Positions 1-8,549 of a DNA stretch of 64,000 bases are shown one piece after another. The translations under genes and the position numbers were made by a program. Source of the DNA: CALDUY01 sp046350255. Lineage in GTDB: Bacteria > Planctomycetota > Planctomycetia > Gemmatales > Gemmataceae. The notes below the pieces were generated by a model. The model ran no database searches, was not told the origin of the DNA, and saw only the letters and a list, made by a program, of their open reading frames with translations. The DNA lies in NCBI GenBank assembly GCA_046350255.1, contig JAXMAV010000014.1:124001-188000 (forward strand). The letters run 5' to 3'. Numbering within the stretch: position 1 is the stretch's first letter; every line of letters starts with the position of its first letter.

Positions 1-1683
1 GTCGAGGCGGCTGCGCTGCATCGCGAGCTGGGCGGCGTTGAAGATGTTGTTGATCGGCTCCTTCGTCTCCTTCATGCGCGTCTGGATGGTCTGGATCGAC
101 TTTTCGATGTCGGCGCGAGCCTCGGCGGTGAGCTTCTCGGTGATGGCCGAGGGAGCCGAGCCGGCGGGCAACTCGAGCAGGGAGCTGGGCCGCTGGCTCT
201 GGACGAAGCGGATGGTGCCGTAGCAGGTCTCGGTGCTGCGGAAGATGCCGGCCAGGGCGTAGTAGTCGCGCTGGGAGATGGGGTCGAACTTGTGGTCGTG
301 GCAGCGGGCGCAGGCGGCGGTGATGCCGAGGAAGGCCTGGGAGGTGACGTCGATCTGTTCGTCAGCGACGTCGAGTTCGAATTGCAGGGCGTTGCGCTCG
401 TTGAGCGTCTTGGGGCCGATGGCGAGGAAGCCGGTGGCGATGGTACGTTCGACGCGGAGTTTGGGGTCGTTGGTGGGGAGGAGGTCGCCAGCGAGCTGCT
501 CGCGGATGAACTGATCGTAGGGCTTGTCGGCGTTGAAGGCGGCGAGGACGTAGTCGCGGTAGCGCCAGGCGTGGGGGTAGTTGAAGTTGGCCGCCTTGCC
601 GGAGCTTTCGGCGTAGCGGGCAACGTCGAGCCAGTGGCGTCCCAAGCGTTCGCCGTAGGCACTGGAGGCGAGGAGGCGGTCGACGACCCTGGCGAAGGCC
701 TCGGGCGAGGTGTCAGCGACGAAGGCTTCCACCTCGGCGGGGGTGGGGGGCAACCCGGTCAGGTCAAACGTGACGCGACGCAGCAGGGTGCGACGGTCGG
801 CATCGGCCGAGGGGGCGAGTTTCTTCGCCTCGAGGGCGGCCAGGATGTGACGATCGATGTCACTGCGCGGCCAGGCGGTGTCCTTGACGGCGGGAGGGGC
901 TGTCTTGCGGACCGGCTGATAGGCCCAGTGCGCGCGACCTTTTTCCAGGTCGATCTCCTTGTGGGCGAGCTTCGTGCCATCCCGCGGGTCGGGAGCGCCG
1001 AGGCGGATCCACTCCTCGAAGTCGTGGAGGACGGTGTCGGCGAGCTTCTTCTTCGGCGGCATGGCAACCTTCATGTCGGCGTGGGCGAGCGCCTTGATGA
1101 GCAGGCTGCGGGAGGGCTGGCCAGGGACGAGGGCGGGGCCAGAGTCGCCACCCTTGCGGAGTGCCTCGCGGGTGTCGACGGCAAGGCCGCCACGCACCTT
1201 GTTGCCCTTCTCGGTGGAATGGCACTGGTAACACTCGGCGATGAGAACGGGGCGAATCTTCTTCTCGAAGAAGGCGACGCCCTCGGGGGTGGCGGGTTTC
1301 TCGGCGGCGGGCTTCTCGGCGGGGCGCGCGGGCGGCTCCTTCTCGTCTTCCTTGCCCTTGCCCTTACCCTTGAGCTTGCCCTTCTCGCCGGTCATCTCCC
1401 TCAGTTTCTTGAACTCCTCGAGGCTGAGCGAGCCATCGCCGTTGGCGTCGAGGCGGTCGAAGAGACGGTCGAAGATGGGGGCCTTGTCCTTGGCGCGGGG
1501 GGCACGGCTGAGAAGTTCCTTGAACTCCTCGCGGGACACCTTGCCGTCCTTGTTGCGGTCAGCGAACTTGAACGCGGCCTCGGGGTTATCCCGGAGTTTG
1601 GGTCGGCCGTCGTTCTGCGCGCCGGCGGACCCGGCGAGGAGCAGGGCGGCGGTCAGAGCCAGGGCTGAGAAGAAGCGGAGCAT
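1..1683 (-). CDS. EF-hand / PSCyt1 / DUF1549 planctomycete cytochrome protein (partial, 3' end outside window)
   Basis: Secreted planctomycete-type protein, read on the minus strand and still open at base 1, so only the first 561 residues are visible. An N-terminal signal peptide (about residues 1-22) is followed by two canonical EF-hand calcium loops, D42-E53 and D79-E90, a Lys/Pro/Glu-rich linker, and a PSCyt1 segment with a haem-type CYQCH motif. The DUF1549 domain follows and contains CARCHDHKFDPIS. The DUF1553 domain that usually follows must lie beyond the window. Family members are abundant in Planctomycetes, often beside DUF1501 genes, and are thought to act outside the cytoplasm in degrading complex organic matter, but their biochemistry is not settled. 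Family assignment is secure; substrate unknown. Confidence 0.93.
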   Translation of the reverse strand, partial: MLRFFSALALTAALLLAGSAGAQNDGRPKLRDNPEAAFKFADRNKDGKVSREEFKELLSRAPRAKDKAPIFDRLFDRLDANGDGSLSLEEFKKLREMTGEKGKLKGKGKGKEDEKEPPARPAEKPAAEKPATPEGVAFFEKKIRPVLIAECYQCHSTEKGNKVRGGLAVDTREALRKGGDSGPALVPGQPSRSLLIKALAHADMKVAMPPKKKLADTVLHDFEEWIRLGAPDPRDGTKLAHKEIDLEKGRAHWAYQPVRKTAPPAVKDTAWPRSDIDRHILAALEAKKLAPSADADRRTLLRRVTFDLTGLPPTPAEVEAFVADTSPEAFARVVDRLLASSAYGERLGRHWLDVARYAESSGKAANFNYPHAWRYRDYVLAAFNADKPYDQFIREQLAGDLLPTNDPKLRVERTIATGFLAIGPKTLNERNALQFELDVADEQIDVTSQAFLGITAACARCHDHKFDPISQRDYYALAGIFRSTETCYGTIRFVQSQRPSSLLELPAGSAPSAITEKLTAEARADIEKSIQTIQTRMKETKEPINNIFNAAQLAMQRSRLD

Positions 1684-1717
1684 AACGAGCCTCCCACGTC
1701 AGTGAGCGGTCAGAAGA

Positions 1718-2623
1718 TCAGGGGGTAGTGTTCAGGCGGAACCAGGGCCCGAACCAGCGTTTGAGGAAGACCAGCCGGCGCTGAGGCCGGTGGTCGCGGG
1801 TGTAGACTTCGTGGTCGTCGTCCAGGTGGCCGGCCAGGTCGTAGCGAGCGGGGTCGAGGGGTTGGGTCTCGACGAGGGTGTAGCGGACCCGGGCGACGAG
1901 GTTGCCCTGGCGAACGCGTTCGAGGGTGAGCCGGCGCAGGACCTTCGAGTCGGGATCGATCTCCAGGGTGGCGGAGCGCAGGCTGGCCAGCCGGGGGAGG
2001 AAGCGTCGTGTCGCGTGGATGACCTCCCTGGTAGAACCCGTTTCGTCGACCGAAGTTTCGCGGTGCAGGTGGAAGTGGGCGAGGATTTCACCGAGGAGCG
2101 GCTCGGGGCGCAGGGTGAGCAGGTCGCATTGAAGCTGGAGCCAGCGAGGAACCTCGTCGGGGTCGATGCGGACACCGCGACGGGAGCCGAGGGCCATCCA
2201 GATCTGGCCGGCCTCGTCGCGGCCCCAGGCCCAGCGGAGGCGCGGGCCGACCGATTCGACGAAGAAGCGGTCGCCGCGGGTCCACAGGCGGGTGGTGCGG
2301 AAGACCGCCAGGGGGGGATCGTCGGCCAGGGTGCCCACAGGCTCCAGCTCGACGCGGTAGCAGCGATCGAGGGGAAGATGGTAGGTCTGGCGCGTCTCGC
2401 GGAGGAGCGATTCGGCGCTGGCCTGGGCGGGGGCGCGGCCCTGCCAGAGGAGAAAGGCAGCCATGACAGCGGCGGCGGCGGCGAGGGGCCAGGCCCAGCG
2501 GGCCCGCCGTGCGGGGGTAGGGTGCAGGCGGCGTTGCAGACGGACCAGGTGGGGGCGCGGGTCGATGGTTTCGGCCTGGCGGTCGAGGTGGTCGCGGATC
2601 AGTGCGTCGAGTCGGTCGTTCAT
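1718..2623 (-). CDS. Single-pass membrane protein paired with ECF sigma factor, possible anti-sigma factor
   Basis: A 301-residue protein with a short charged N-terminal cytoplasmic part (about 1-40), one transmembrane helix at about 42-63 (WPLAAAAAVMAAFLLW) and a long extracytoplasmic C-terminal part rich in beta-type sequence. Its ATG overlaps the TGA of the upstream ECF sigma gene (ATGA), so the two are translationally coupled. This layout is typical of a membrane anti-sigma factor with an outside sensor domain, but no zinc-binding anti-sigma motif (HxxxCxxC) is visible, so the role is inferred from gene order and topology only. The C-terminal part vaguely resembles LolA-like lipoprotein-binding folds. 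Confidence 0.75.
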   Translation of the reverse strand: MNDRLDALIRDHLDRQAETIDPRPHLVRLQRRLHPTPARRARWAWPLAAAAAVMAAFLLWQGRAPAQASAESLLRETRQTYHLPLDRCYRVELEPVGTLADDPPLAVFRTTRLWTRGDRFFVESVGPRLRWAWGRDEAGQIWMALGSRRGVRIDPDEVPRWLQLQCDLLTLRPEPLLGEILAHFHLHRETSVDETGSTREVIHATRRFLPRLASLRSATLEIDPDSKVLRRLTLERVRQGNLVARVRYTLVETQPLDPARYDLAGHLDDDHEVYTRDHRPQRRLVFLKRWFGPWFRLNTTP

Positions 2624-3159
2624 CGCGGAGTGCCCTCCCCTGCCCTCAGATGGTTGGCCAGCGCCTGGCGGGCGCGGTGGATCAGGACGCCCGCATTGCT
2701 GAGGGTGATCTCCAGGGCGGCGGCGATCTCCTCCAGCGAGTGGCCCAGGCTTTTCAGTTCGAGGGCGGCCCGCTGTGGCAGCGGGAGACGGGCCAGACCC
2801 TCGGCCAGGCGTTCGGATAACTCGCGGCCGAGGAGTTCGCCGAACGGATCGGGGGCACGGGGATCGATGTGGCCGTGATCCTCGTCGCCCAGGGCGTGCA
2901 GGCTGACGAGGCGACGCGCGCCGGCCCGGTTGATGCAGGCGTTGGTGATGGCGCGGTAGAGGATGCGGGTGCCCTCGTTGGGGATGTCGTACACGTCGGC
3001 CTTTTTCAGGATGCGGTAGTAACAGTCATGCACGACGTCGTCTGCCGAGGCAGCGTCGCGCAGGAGGGAGCGTGCGAAAGCCGTGGCGCGCGGCAGGGTG
3101 GCGAGCACCCAGGCGTCGATCGCCTCCTTCGTCGGCCTGGTCGATCGTGGCGCCGGCAC
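2620..3159 (-). CDS. ECF-type RNA polymerase sigma factor
   Basis: A 179-residue sigma-70 family factor of the extracytoplasmic-function type. Region 2 is seen in ATAFARSLLRDAASADDVVHDCYY and region 4 near the C-terminus as ALELKSLGHSLEEIAAALEI followed by a helix-turn-helix ending in HRARQAL. The GTG at 3159 is chosen because AGGAGG lies 9 bases upstream, and because the longer frame reaching 3297 has an arginine/proline-rich start that does not look like a sigma factor and would cover the likely promoter. It overlaps the downstream membrane protein by four bases, suggesting that protein controls it. Target promoters are unknown. Confidence 0.9.
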   Translation of the reverse strand: MPAPRSTRPTKEAIDAWVLATLPRATAFARSLLRDAASADDVVHDCYYRILKKADVYDIPNEGTRILYRAITNACINRAGARRLVSLHALGDEDHGHIDPRAPDPFGELLGRELSERLAEGLARLPLPQRAALELKSLGHSLEEIAAALEITLSNAGVLIHRARQALANHLRAGEGTPR

Positions 3160-3200
3160 GCAAGGTCCCCTCCTGAGGGTACAACCATCGGAGGCCGGGA

Positions 3201-3227
3201 ATTTTACAACGGGGCGGACAGATTCAA
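3201..3227 (-). promoter_or_regulatory. Candidate promoter of the ECF sigma operon
   Basis: On the minus strand TTGAAT (3222-3227) and TAAAAT (3201-3206) are separated by 15 bases, shorter than the ideal 17. Transcription would start about 30 bases before the GTG at 3159, which agrees with the chosen start. Weak evidence by pattern only. Confidence 0.35.
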
Positions 3228-3346
3228 CATCCCGGGGAAGGTGGGGCCCAGGTGGGAGGGAATCTCGCCTACCGAACGCAGGTCTCCCTATGCCCATCCC
3301 AGGGGTGTGGGAGAAAGACAGCCGAGGCCATCCGAAGGCGCATGGA

Positions 3347-3787
3347 TCAGGCGGACTCGAGCGTGGCCGAGCCAGTGCTCAGGTGCAAGGCGGTGAGGCG
3401 GAGGCGGACGTCGAAGCCGCGGCCGGCGGCGAGTTCGGGGATGTTGAGGAAGACGGTTTCGCCCTCGACGCGCATGCCGGGGTGCTGCTCGGCGGCGTCG
3501 GCGAGGGTGCGGAAAAGGACCCCGCGGAGCAGGCCCGCGGGGAGGCCGGCCACCTTGATGTTGGTGAGGGTGATCTGCAGGATGGGGCCGGCGGGGGCGG
3601 GGAGCCAGGTGGTCTCGAAGGGGACCTTGAAGCCGAACCCGGTGGCGTATTCGCCCTGGAGGAGGAGGCCTTCGGGGGTGATGCGTGCCTGGAAGTTTTC
3701 GAGCCCCTCCTGCTGGCCGGCCAGCTCGCGGAGGGCGGCAGCGATGTCGGCGTCGGTCACGAGCAGCTTCAGCGATTGAATCTCCAT
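3347..3787 (-). CDS. Conserved-looking hypothetical protein, 146 aa
   Basis: I do not recognise this protein. It starts MEIQSLKLLVTDADIAAALR; the ATG at 3787 is favoured by GGGAG just upstream. No signal peptide or membrane helix is visible and there are no cysteines. Alternating hydrophobic residues in the middle suggest a beta-sheet-rich, possibly lipid- or ligand-binding fold. It lies 11 bases downstream of another unknown gene, with which it probably forms a two-gene operon. Confidence 0.72.
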   Translation of the reverse strand: MEIQSLKLLVTDADIAAALRELAGQQEGLENFQARITPEGLLLQGEYATGFGFKVPFETTWLPAPAGPILQITLTNIKVAGLPAGLLRGVLFRTLADAAEQHPGMRVEGETVFLNIPELAAGRGFDVRLRLTALHLSTGSATLESA

Positions 3788-3798
3788 CCATCTCCCTT

Positions 3799-4410
3799 TC
3801 AAACGGGGGGGCCGGGCTCTGCGCGTAGGGTCCTTTCCACGGTGTACCACTTCACCGCGCCGGCGACCAATTCAATTTTGGCGGTGGCGACGGGGTCGCC
3901 TTCTGGGGTGGAGGCAGCCCCTTCGAGGCGGAAGGAGGAGCCAGGAGGGACAATGGTCTGATCGGCTGTCCAGCGGTCGAGGATCAGATAGAGGTCGAGA
4001 GGCAGGTCGGCGTGGCCGACCACCGTGCCGGTGGCGATGATGCGGTCGGCGGTGCGCTCGAGGTGGACGTCTTGCAGGTAGGCCAGGGCGCGCACCTCCA
4101 GGGCGATGTCGCCGGGAGAGTCGGCCTTCAGGGAAGGGGCTGACGTGCTTCCGGGGAGGAGGAGGATCAATTCGTTGCGGGGCTGGAGGAGGTCGGTCAC
4201 GTCGAGTTCGCCGCCGTCGGATGGGAAGTTTCCGAGATCGCTGTCGTTCAGGTGTACGTGGACAGGACCGGCCAGGTCGGCCAGGGTGAGCCAGACGCGT
4301 TCGTGCGGATCGATGCGCCCGGGGTAGCCGAAGCGGCGACGATGAAGGACGTGGCCGGCTTTGGGGTGCTGTTCCCAGGGGGCGCGGAGACGCATGCGGT
4401 GGGGGTACAT
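3799..4410 (-). CDS. Hypothetical protein, 203 aa
   Basis: Unrecognised soluble protein beginning MYPHRMRLRAPWEQHP. The ATG at 4410 has AAGGAG nine bases upstream. The N-terminal half contains WLTLADLAGPVHVHLND followed by DVTDLLQPRNELIL, a pattern seen in the jelly-roll (sugar-binding-like) N-domain of glycoside hydrolase family 2 type proteins, where a helper beta-sandwich precedes other domains. No catalytic region is present, so an isolated beta-sandwich is the most that can be suggested. It is the first gene of a probable operon with the 146-residue protein downstream. Confidence 0.75.
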   Translation of the reverse strand: MYPHRMRLRAPWEQHPKAGHVLHRRRFGYPGRIDPHERVWLTLADLAGPVHVHLNDSDLGNFPSDGGELDVTDLLQPRNELILLLPGSTSAPSLKADSPGDIALEVRALAYLQDVHLERTADRIIATGTVVGHADLPLDLYLILDRWTADQTIVPPGSSFRLEGAASTPEGDPVATAKIELVAGAVKWYTVERTLRAEPGPPV

Positions 4411-4482
4411 GGGTGGGGACTCCTTGACGCTGAAAGGCAGGGGCGCGAGAATGCGGGCACTATTCTGGTGAGGAGCATGGCG

Positions 4483-4839
4483 ATGATCTTCCCTGCGCGG
4501 TCGGCGGTGGTGAACCTGGCGGAACTGGATCCGACGCGCTGTCCGTGTGGCTGGGCGCGGCGGGCGTTCGGCGGGCTGCCGGATGCGCCGGCGAGTTTGC
4601 ATCTGGTGGAGATCGAGGAGGATGCGCGAGCGCACTACCATCGAACACACACCGAGGTGTATTACATTCTGGAGTGTGGACCGGCAGGAGCGGTGGAACT
4701 GGATGGCGCGGCGGTGCCGGTGCAACCGGGGGCGGCGGTGTACATTCCGCCGGGGGTGCGGCACCGGGCCGTGGGGCGGATGCGGATACTCAACTTCGTC
4801 GTGCCGCCGTTCGATCCGGCGGACGAGTGGTTCGACTGA
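4483..4839 (+). CDS. Cupin-domain protein
   Basis: Small single-domain cupin of 118 residues. Cupin motif 1 is seen as HYHRTHTEVYYILECG and motif 2 as PPGVRHRAVG, giving the usual His/His/Glu/His metal-binding set. Such proteins bind a metal and act as isomerases, dioxygenases or ligand sensors; the substrate cannot be told here. The ATG at 4483 is preferred over 4477 because AGGAG at 4471-4475 then has proper spacing. It is read opposite to both neighbours and so is probably transcribed alone. Confidence 0.85.
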   Translation: MIFPARSAVVNLAELDPTRCPCGWARRAFGGLPDAPASLHLVEIEEDARAHYHRTHTEVYYILECGPAGAVELDGAAVPVQPGAAVYIPPGVRHRAVGRMRILNFVVPPFDPADEWFD

Positions 4840-4844
4840 GGCGG

Positions 4845-6146
4845 TCAGCGGCTCTTGTCCCAGACAGGCGTGAACACCTCCTCCTTTTGCCGGCGCTCGC
4901 TCTGGGCGCGGGTGAGAGGAAGCATGGCGCGGCAATATTCGCGGAAGGCGGAGGCGAGGTCGCCCTTGGCGAGCAGTTCGTCGGCGAGGGCCTGGTGCTC
5001 CTGAAAGAGGTTCCAGTCGGGCTCCCAGTGCTTCTCGTCGGCGCGCTGGCGGAGGAAGCGCAGGGCGCGGACGAGCTTGTCGAGCAGGGGGCGTTCGATC
5101 TTGCAGGGGCGGCGGCGATGGGTGCGCGGCGGGGGGCGGTCCTCGTCGTCGTCGCTTTCGGGGCGGTTCTGTTCGTCCTGGTAGTGGATGAACAGGCCGA
5201 TCATGCCGGCGATGACGCCCGCGAGAGCGGCGATGAACAGGAGGATGGCGAGGATGTACGATTGGGCGCGGCCGAGGATGGTAGCGCCGATGGCAAGGCC
5301 GGTGGCGACGACAAGCGACAGGGCCCACCAGGGGACGAGGTTGAGCAACGAGCCGCGCCGACGGCGGGTGGTGGTAGTGGGGGTGCTGCCCTGCCCTCCG
5401 ACGTGGACGACGACGACGGTGATGTTGTCGGGGCCGCCGCGCAGGTTGGCGAGATCGACGAGAAACCGGCAGGCCTCGGCGGGAGGCAGGACGCTGGCGA
5501 CGGCGCCGATCTCGGGATCGGTGACCTGGCCGGACAGGCCGTCACTGCACAGGACGAAGACGTCGCCCTGCTGAATGGGGTGAGGGCCCTCGACATCGAC
5601 CTGGACGAGCGCCTCGGGGCCGAGGCAGCGATGGATGACGTTGGTGGGGATGTCCTCGACCTCGTCGGGGTCGAGATGCTGCAGACGGGCGTATTCCCAG
5701 AGAAGGCTGTGATCGTAGCTGAGCTGTTCGATGATGCCGTCGCGGACGCGGTAGCAGCGGCTGTCGCCGACGTGGCCGATCCAGGCCCCGTCGGGGCGGA
5801 GGAGCAGCGCGGTGGAGGTGGTGCCCATGCCCTCGAACTCGCGGTTCTGCTGGCCGCAGGTGTGGATGGTGGCGTTGGCCTCGACGAAGGAGCGGCGGAG
5901 GGCGGTGGCGGGCCCCTGCTGGGCGTGTTTCTGGTAGATGTGCGGGATGACGTGGGCGGCCTGCTCGCTGGCCTTCTCGCCAACGGCGTGAGCACCCATG
6001 CCGTCGGCCACGAGGAAGAGGTGGCCGCGTTGCTGCCATCCCTCGTCATCGCTGACGAGCTGGACGGCGTAGTTGTCCTGGTTGTGACTGCGTCGGATTC
6101 CGACGTCGGTCAGGCACGCATGCTCGATCTGATCGAAACGTGTCAC
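4845..6146 (-). CDS. PP2C-family Ser/Thr protein phosphatase with membrane segment
   Basis: A 433-residue protein. Residues about 1-255 form a complete PP2C phosphatase domain: RRSHNQDNY, VADGMGAHAVGEKAS, GHVGDSRCYRV, LCSDGLSGQVTD and GGPDNITVVVV supply the metal-binding aspartates. Two hydrophobic stretches follow (about 275-325) and then a charged cytoplasmic tail with a helical segment. It should remove phosphate from Ser/Thr in proteins at the inner face of the membrane. It lies 123 bases downstream of a kinase-like protein on the same strand, and kinase/phosphatase pairs usually act on shared targets; that kinase, however, lacks key catalytic residues. Confidence 0.93.
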   Translation of the reverse strand: MTRFDQIEHACLTDVGIRRSHNQDNYAVQLVSDDEGWQQRGHLFLVADGMGAHAVGEKASEQAAHVIPHIYQKHAQQGPATALRRSFVEANATIHTCGQQNREFEGMGTTSTALLLRPDGAWIGHVGDSRCYRVRDGIIEQLSYDHSLLWEYARLQHLDPDEVEDIPTNVIHRCLGPEALVQVDVEGPHPIQQGDVFVLCSDGLSGQVTDPEIGAVASVLPPAEACRFLVDLANLRGGPDNITVVVVHVGGQGSTPTTTTRRRRGSLLNLVPWWALSLVVATGLAIGATILGRAQSYILAILLFIAALAGVIAGMIGLFIHYQDEQNRPESDDDEDRPPPRTHRRRPCKIERPLLDKLVRALRFLRQRADEKHWEPDWNLFQEHQALADELLAKGDLASAFREYCRAMLPLTRAQSERRQKEEVFTPVWDKSR

Positions 6147-6220
6147 CAGAGTTCACCTACGCTGGTGAGAGCTGGCGGAGGGTTTGGGCGGCCGCCAGGG
6201 GCAAGGGTGCGTTGGATCGT

Positions 6221-6256
6221 GTCTATGCTACAACGCCGGCAAGGGCTTGCATAGAC
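6221..6256. repeat. Perfect 8-bp inverted repeat (hairpin) between kinase-like and phosphatase genes
   Basis: GTCTATGC at 6221-6228 and GCATAGAC at 6249-6256 are perfect reverse complements separated by 20 bases. There is no T-run on either side, so it is not a classical terminator. It could be a processing site, an attenuator between the two minus-strand genes, or an operator. Confidence 0.55.
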
Positions 6257-6269
6257 CCATCTCGACGGT

Positions 6270-7526
6270 TCAGCGCAGCTTCAGCCAGGCCGACACTCCG
6301 AGGGCGGCGGCGGCGGTGGCGCCGAAGAGCAGGAGCGTGAACAACCAGACCGGCAGGGGGCTCTCGTCGGGGGTGGCCGGCGTGTCGGTCGGGAGGGAGG
6401 GCGCGGGGTCGGGCGGGGGTTCGGCCGGGGGCAGCACCACGGGGCGCAGGCCGGCCTGGGACGAGCGGCGCGGCAGCTGCAAGGGGGGCGGCGACACGGC
6501 GTGCAGCCAGGTGGCCAGCAGGGCGGCGGCGTCGGCGGGGGTGGCCGGGCGCTGGTCGCGGTTGACGGCCATCAGGCGTTCGACGGTGGCGACCAGCTCG
6601 GCGGGGAGATCGGGGCGCAGCTGGGCGAGCGGCTGGGGATGAGTCACCACGCCTGCCGCCAGGCGCAGGAGCGCGTGCTGGCTGAAGGGCACCTTGCCGG
6701 AGAGCAGGAAGTAGAGGATGGCGCCGACGGCGTAGATATCGGTGCGGATGTCCACCTCGTGGCTGTTGCGCAGCTGCTCGGGCGACTGGTAGGCGACGGT
6801 GCCAAGCAGCTGGCTGGAACCCTGGAAGAGGGTGAGGTTGCCGCCCGGTTCGTCGAGGAAGCGGGCGAGACCGAGATCGACGAGGTGGACGTCGCCTTGC
6901 GGATCGAGGACGAGGTGGCCGGGCTCGAGGTTGCGGTGGACGAGGCCGGACTTGTGGATGTGCTGCAACGCGTCGAGCGCCTGATGCACGATGCGGACGG
7001 CCTGGGCGGGGGGCAGGGGTCCCTGGCGATGGATCAGTTCGTCGAGCGAGATGCCGTCGATGAACGTCATGGCGAGGTAGAGTCGCCCGTGATCCTCGCC
7101 GAACTCCTTGATGCCGACGATGCGAGGGTGATCGAGGCGGGCGAGGGCCTCGGCCTCGCGGCGGAAGCGTTCGATGACGCGGGGGCTGACATCCTGGCCG
7201 CGCTGGAGGAGTTTCAGGGCGACGAGGGAGCCATCGGGGCGACGACGGGCGCGAAAGACGGAGCTATCGAGATCGCCAAGGGGGTTGAGCAGGAGATACT
7301 TGCCGACGGCGAGTTCCTCGGGGGCGCCGGCGAGGAGCTGTTCGGCCTGGAAGGGGGTCAACAGGCCCTCGCGGCAGAGGTCGGCGAGAAGGTCGCCGGG
7401 TTCGGCAGCGAGGCCGCCGGCTCCGCCACGGCCGGCGACGAACTTCCACAGCGACTCTGGATCGACGACGTGGTAGCGCGTGATCTGTTCGAGCAGTTCT
7501 TCCGTGGGTTCGGCCGGCGGTGCCAC
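6270..7526 (-). CDS. Membrane-anchored protein kinase-like protein, probable pseudokinase
   Basis: A 418-residue eukaryotic-like kinase fold. The N-terminal region (LVxxGLLTPxQAEQLL type) is typical of planctomycete kinases. The ATP-anchoring lysine is present (VALKLL, K105), as is DLG in place of DFG (D217), but the glycine-rich loop is degenerate (PLGDLDSS) and the catalytic loop reads HRNLEPGHLVL. The catalytic Asp is therefore Asn (N199), the following Lys is Glu, and the magnesium-binding Asn is His. Activity is doubtful; a scaffold or regulator of the adjacent PP2C phosphatase is more likely. One helix at the C-terminus (WLFTLLLFGATAAAALGVSAW) anchors it. GTG at 7526 has GGAG seven bases upstream; the longer frame begins inside a likely -10 box. 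Confidence 0.9.
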   Translation of the reverse strand: MAPPAEPTEELLEQITRYHVVDPESLWKFVAGRGGAGGLAAEPGDLLADLCREGLLTPFQAEQLLAGAPEELAVGKYLLLNPLGDLDSSVFRARRRPDGSLVALKLLQRGQDVSPRVIERFRREAEALARLDHPRIVGIKEFGEDHGRLYLAMTFIDGISLDELIHRQGPLPPAQAVRIVHQALDALQHIHKSGLVHRNLEPGHLVLDPQGDVHLVDLGLARFLDEPGGNLTLFQGSSQLLGTVAYQSPEQLRNSHEVDIRTDIYAVGAILYFLLSGKVPFSQHALLRLAAGVVTHPQPLAQLRPDLPAELVATVERLMAVNRDQRPATPADAAALLATWLHAVSPPPLQLPRRSSQAGLRPVVLPPAEPPPDPAPSLPTDTPATPDESPLPVWLFTLLLFGATAAAALGVSAWLKLR

Positions 7527-7561
7527 GTCGGTACTCCGATGCCTGGGTTCCGTGTGGCACA

Positions 7562-7567
7562 AGTATA
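7562..7567 (-). promoter_or_regulatory. Candidate -10 box upstream of the kinase-like gene
   Basis: TATACT on the minus strand, 36 bases before the GTG at 7526. No clear -35 element. Suggests the kinase-like and phosphatase genes can be transcribed apart from the ABC genes upstream. Confidence 0.35.
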
Positions 7568-7590
7568 GTTCATGGACGGCGGCGCGGCGG

Positions 7591-8526
7591 TCAGTTGGTG
7601 ATGCCCTTGGTGATGCCGAGGAAGACGTTTTCGAGGTTGATCTCCTCTTCCTTGAACATCTTGAGGCGCAGGCCGTGCTTCATGAGCAGATCGACGAGGA
7701 AGCTGCCGTCGGTGACGCCATCGGCGAGGGTGACGCGGAGACAGTGCTGCTCGGGCTGGGGCTCGACCTTGAGGACGTCGAGATGGCCTTCGAGATGCTC
7801 GGCAGCGGTGGCGTTGAGGTCGTTGGCGACGGCGATGAGGTAGACGGTGTTGCGCTGGACCTGCTTGATGGCCTGCTCGACGGTGCCATCGAAGAGGAGC
7901 GCGCCGCGTTCGATGATGCCGATCTTGTTGCAGATGTCGGCGAGCTCGGGGAGGATGTGGCTGGAGACGAGGATGGTTTTGCCCATCTTGCGCAGCTCTT
8001 TCAGGAGGGCGCGCATCTCGATGCGGGCGCGGGGGTCGAGGCCGCTGGCGGGCTCGTCGAGGAGGAGGACCTGGGGATCGTGGAGGAGGACGCGGGCGAG
8101 GCCGAGGCGCTGGGTCATGCCGCGCGACAGGCTGGTGACGAGAGCGTCGCGTTTGTAGCCGAGATCGACGAGTTCGAGGACCTGCTCGCACTTTTTGCGG
8201 CGAGCGGGGCCATCGATGCGGTAGGCGGCGGCGAAGAACTCGAGGTACTCGATGACCTTCATGTCATCGTAGACGCCGAAGAAGTCGGGCATGTAGCCCA
8301 TCATGCGGCGGATCTCCTTGGCGTTGTTGTAGATGGAGTATCCGCAGACGGTGGCCTCGCCCCAGGTGGGATTGAGGAGGGTGGCCAGGATGCGCATGGT
8401 GGTGGTCTTGCCCGCGCCGTTGGGGCCGATGAAGCCGTAGACATCGCCCTTGTCGAGCTTGAGAGAGAGGCGGTTGAGGGCGTACAACTCGCCGTACATC
8501 TTGGTCAGGTCGCGCGTCTCGATCAT
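7591..8526 (-). CDS. ABC transporter ATP-binding protein (ABC-2 / gliding-type)
   Basis: A 311-residue ATPase. Walker A GPNGAGKTTTM, signature LSRGMTQRLG, Walker B VLLLDEPASGLD and the switch histidine in ILVSSHILPELA are all intact. The extra C-terminal domain of about 80 residues is typical of ATPases serving ABC-2 type exporters. The start MIETRDLTKMYG at 8526 matches the family; longer upstream reading is in a frame overlapping the next gene and is not coding. It lies 23 bases downstream of a large membrane protein gene. No ABC-2 permease is seen nearby, so either the membrane protein takes that role or the permease is elsewhere. Confidence 0.93.
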   Translation of the reverse strand: MIETRDLTKMYGELYALNRLSLKLDKGDVYGFIGPNGAGKTTTMRILATLLNPTWGEATVCGYSIYNNAKEIRRMMGYMPDFFGVYDDMKVIEYLEFFAAAYRIDGPARRKKCEQVLELVDLGYKRDALVTSLSRGMTQRLGLARVLLHDPQVLLLDEPASGLDPRARIEMRALLKELRKMGKTILVSSHILPELADICNKIGIIERGALLFDGTVEQAIKQVQRNTVYLIAVANDLNATAAEHLEGHLDVLKVEPQPEQHCLRVTLADGVTDGSFLVDLLMKHGLRLKMFKEEEINLENVFLGITKGITN

Positions 8527-8549
8527 GGGAGGAAGGTTCCGGGGGACAA

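Noticed and set aside
4411..5328. Upstream extension of the 203-residue hypothetical protein
   Set aside because: Runs opposite the cupin and through the PP2C gene; no sense content.
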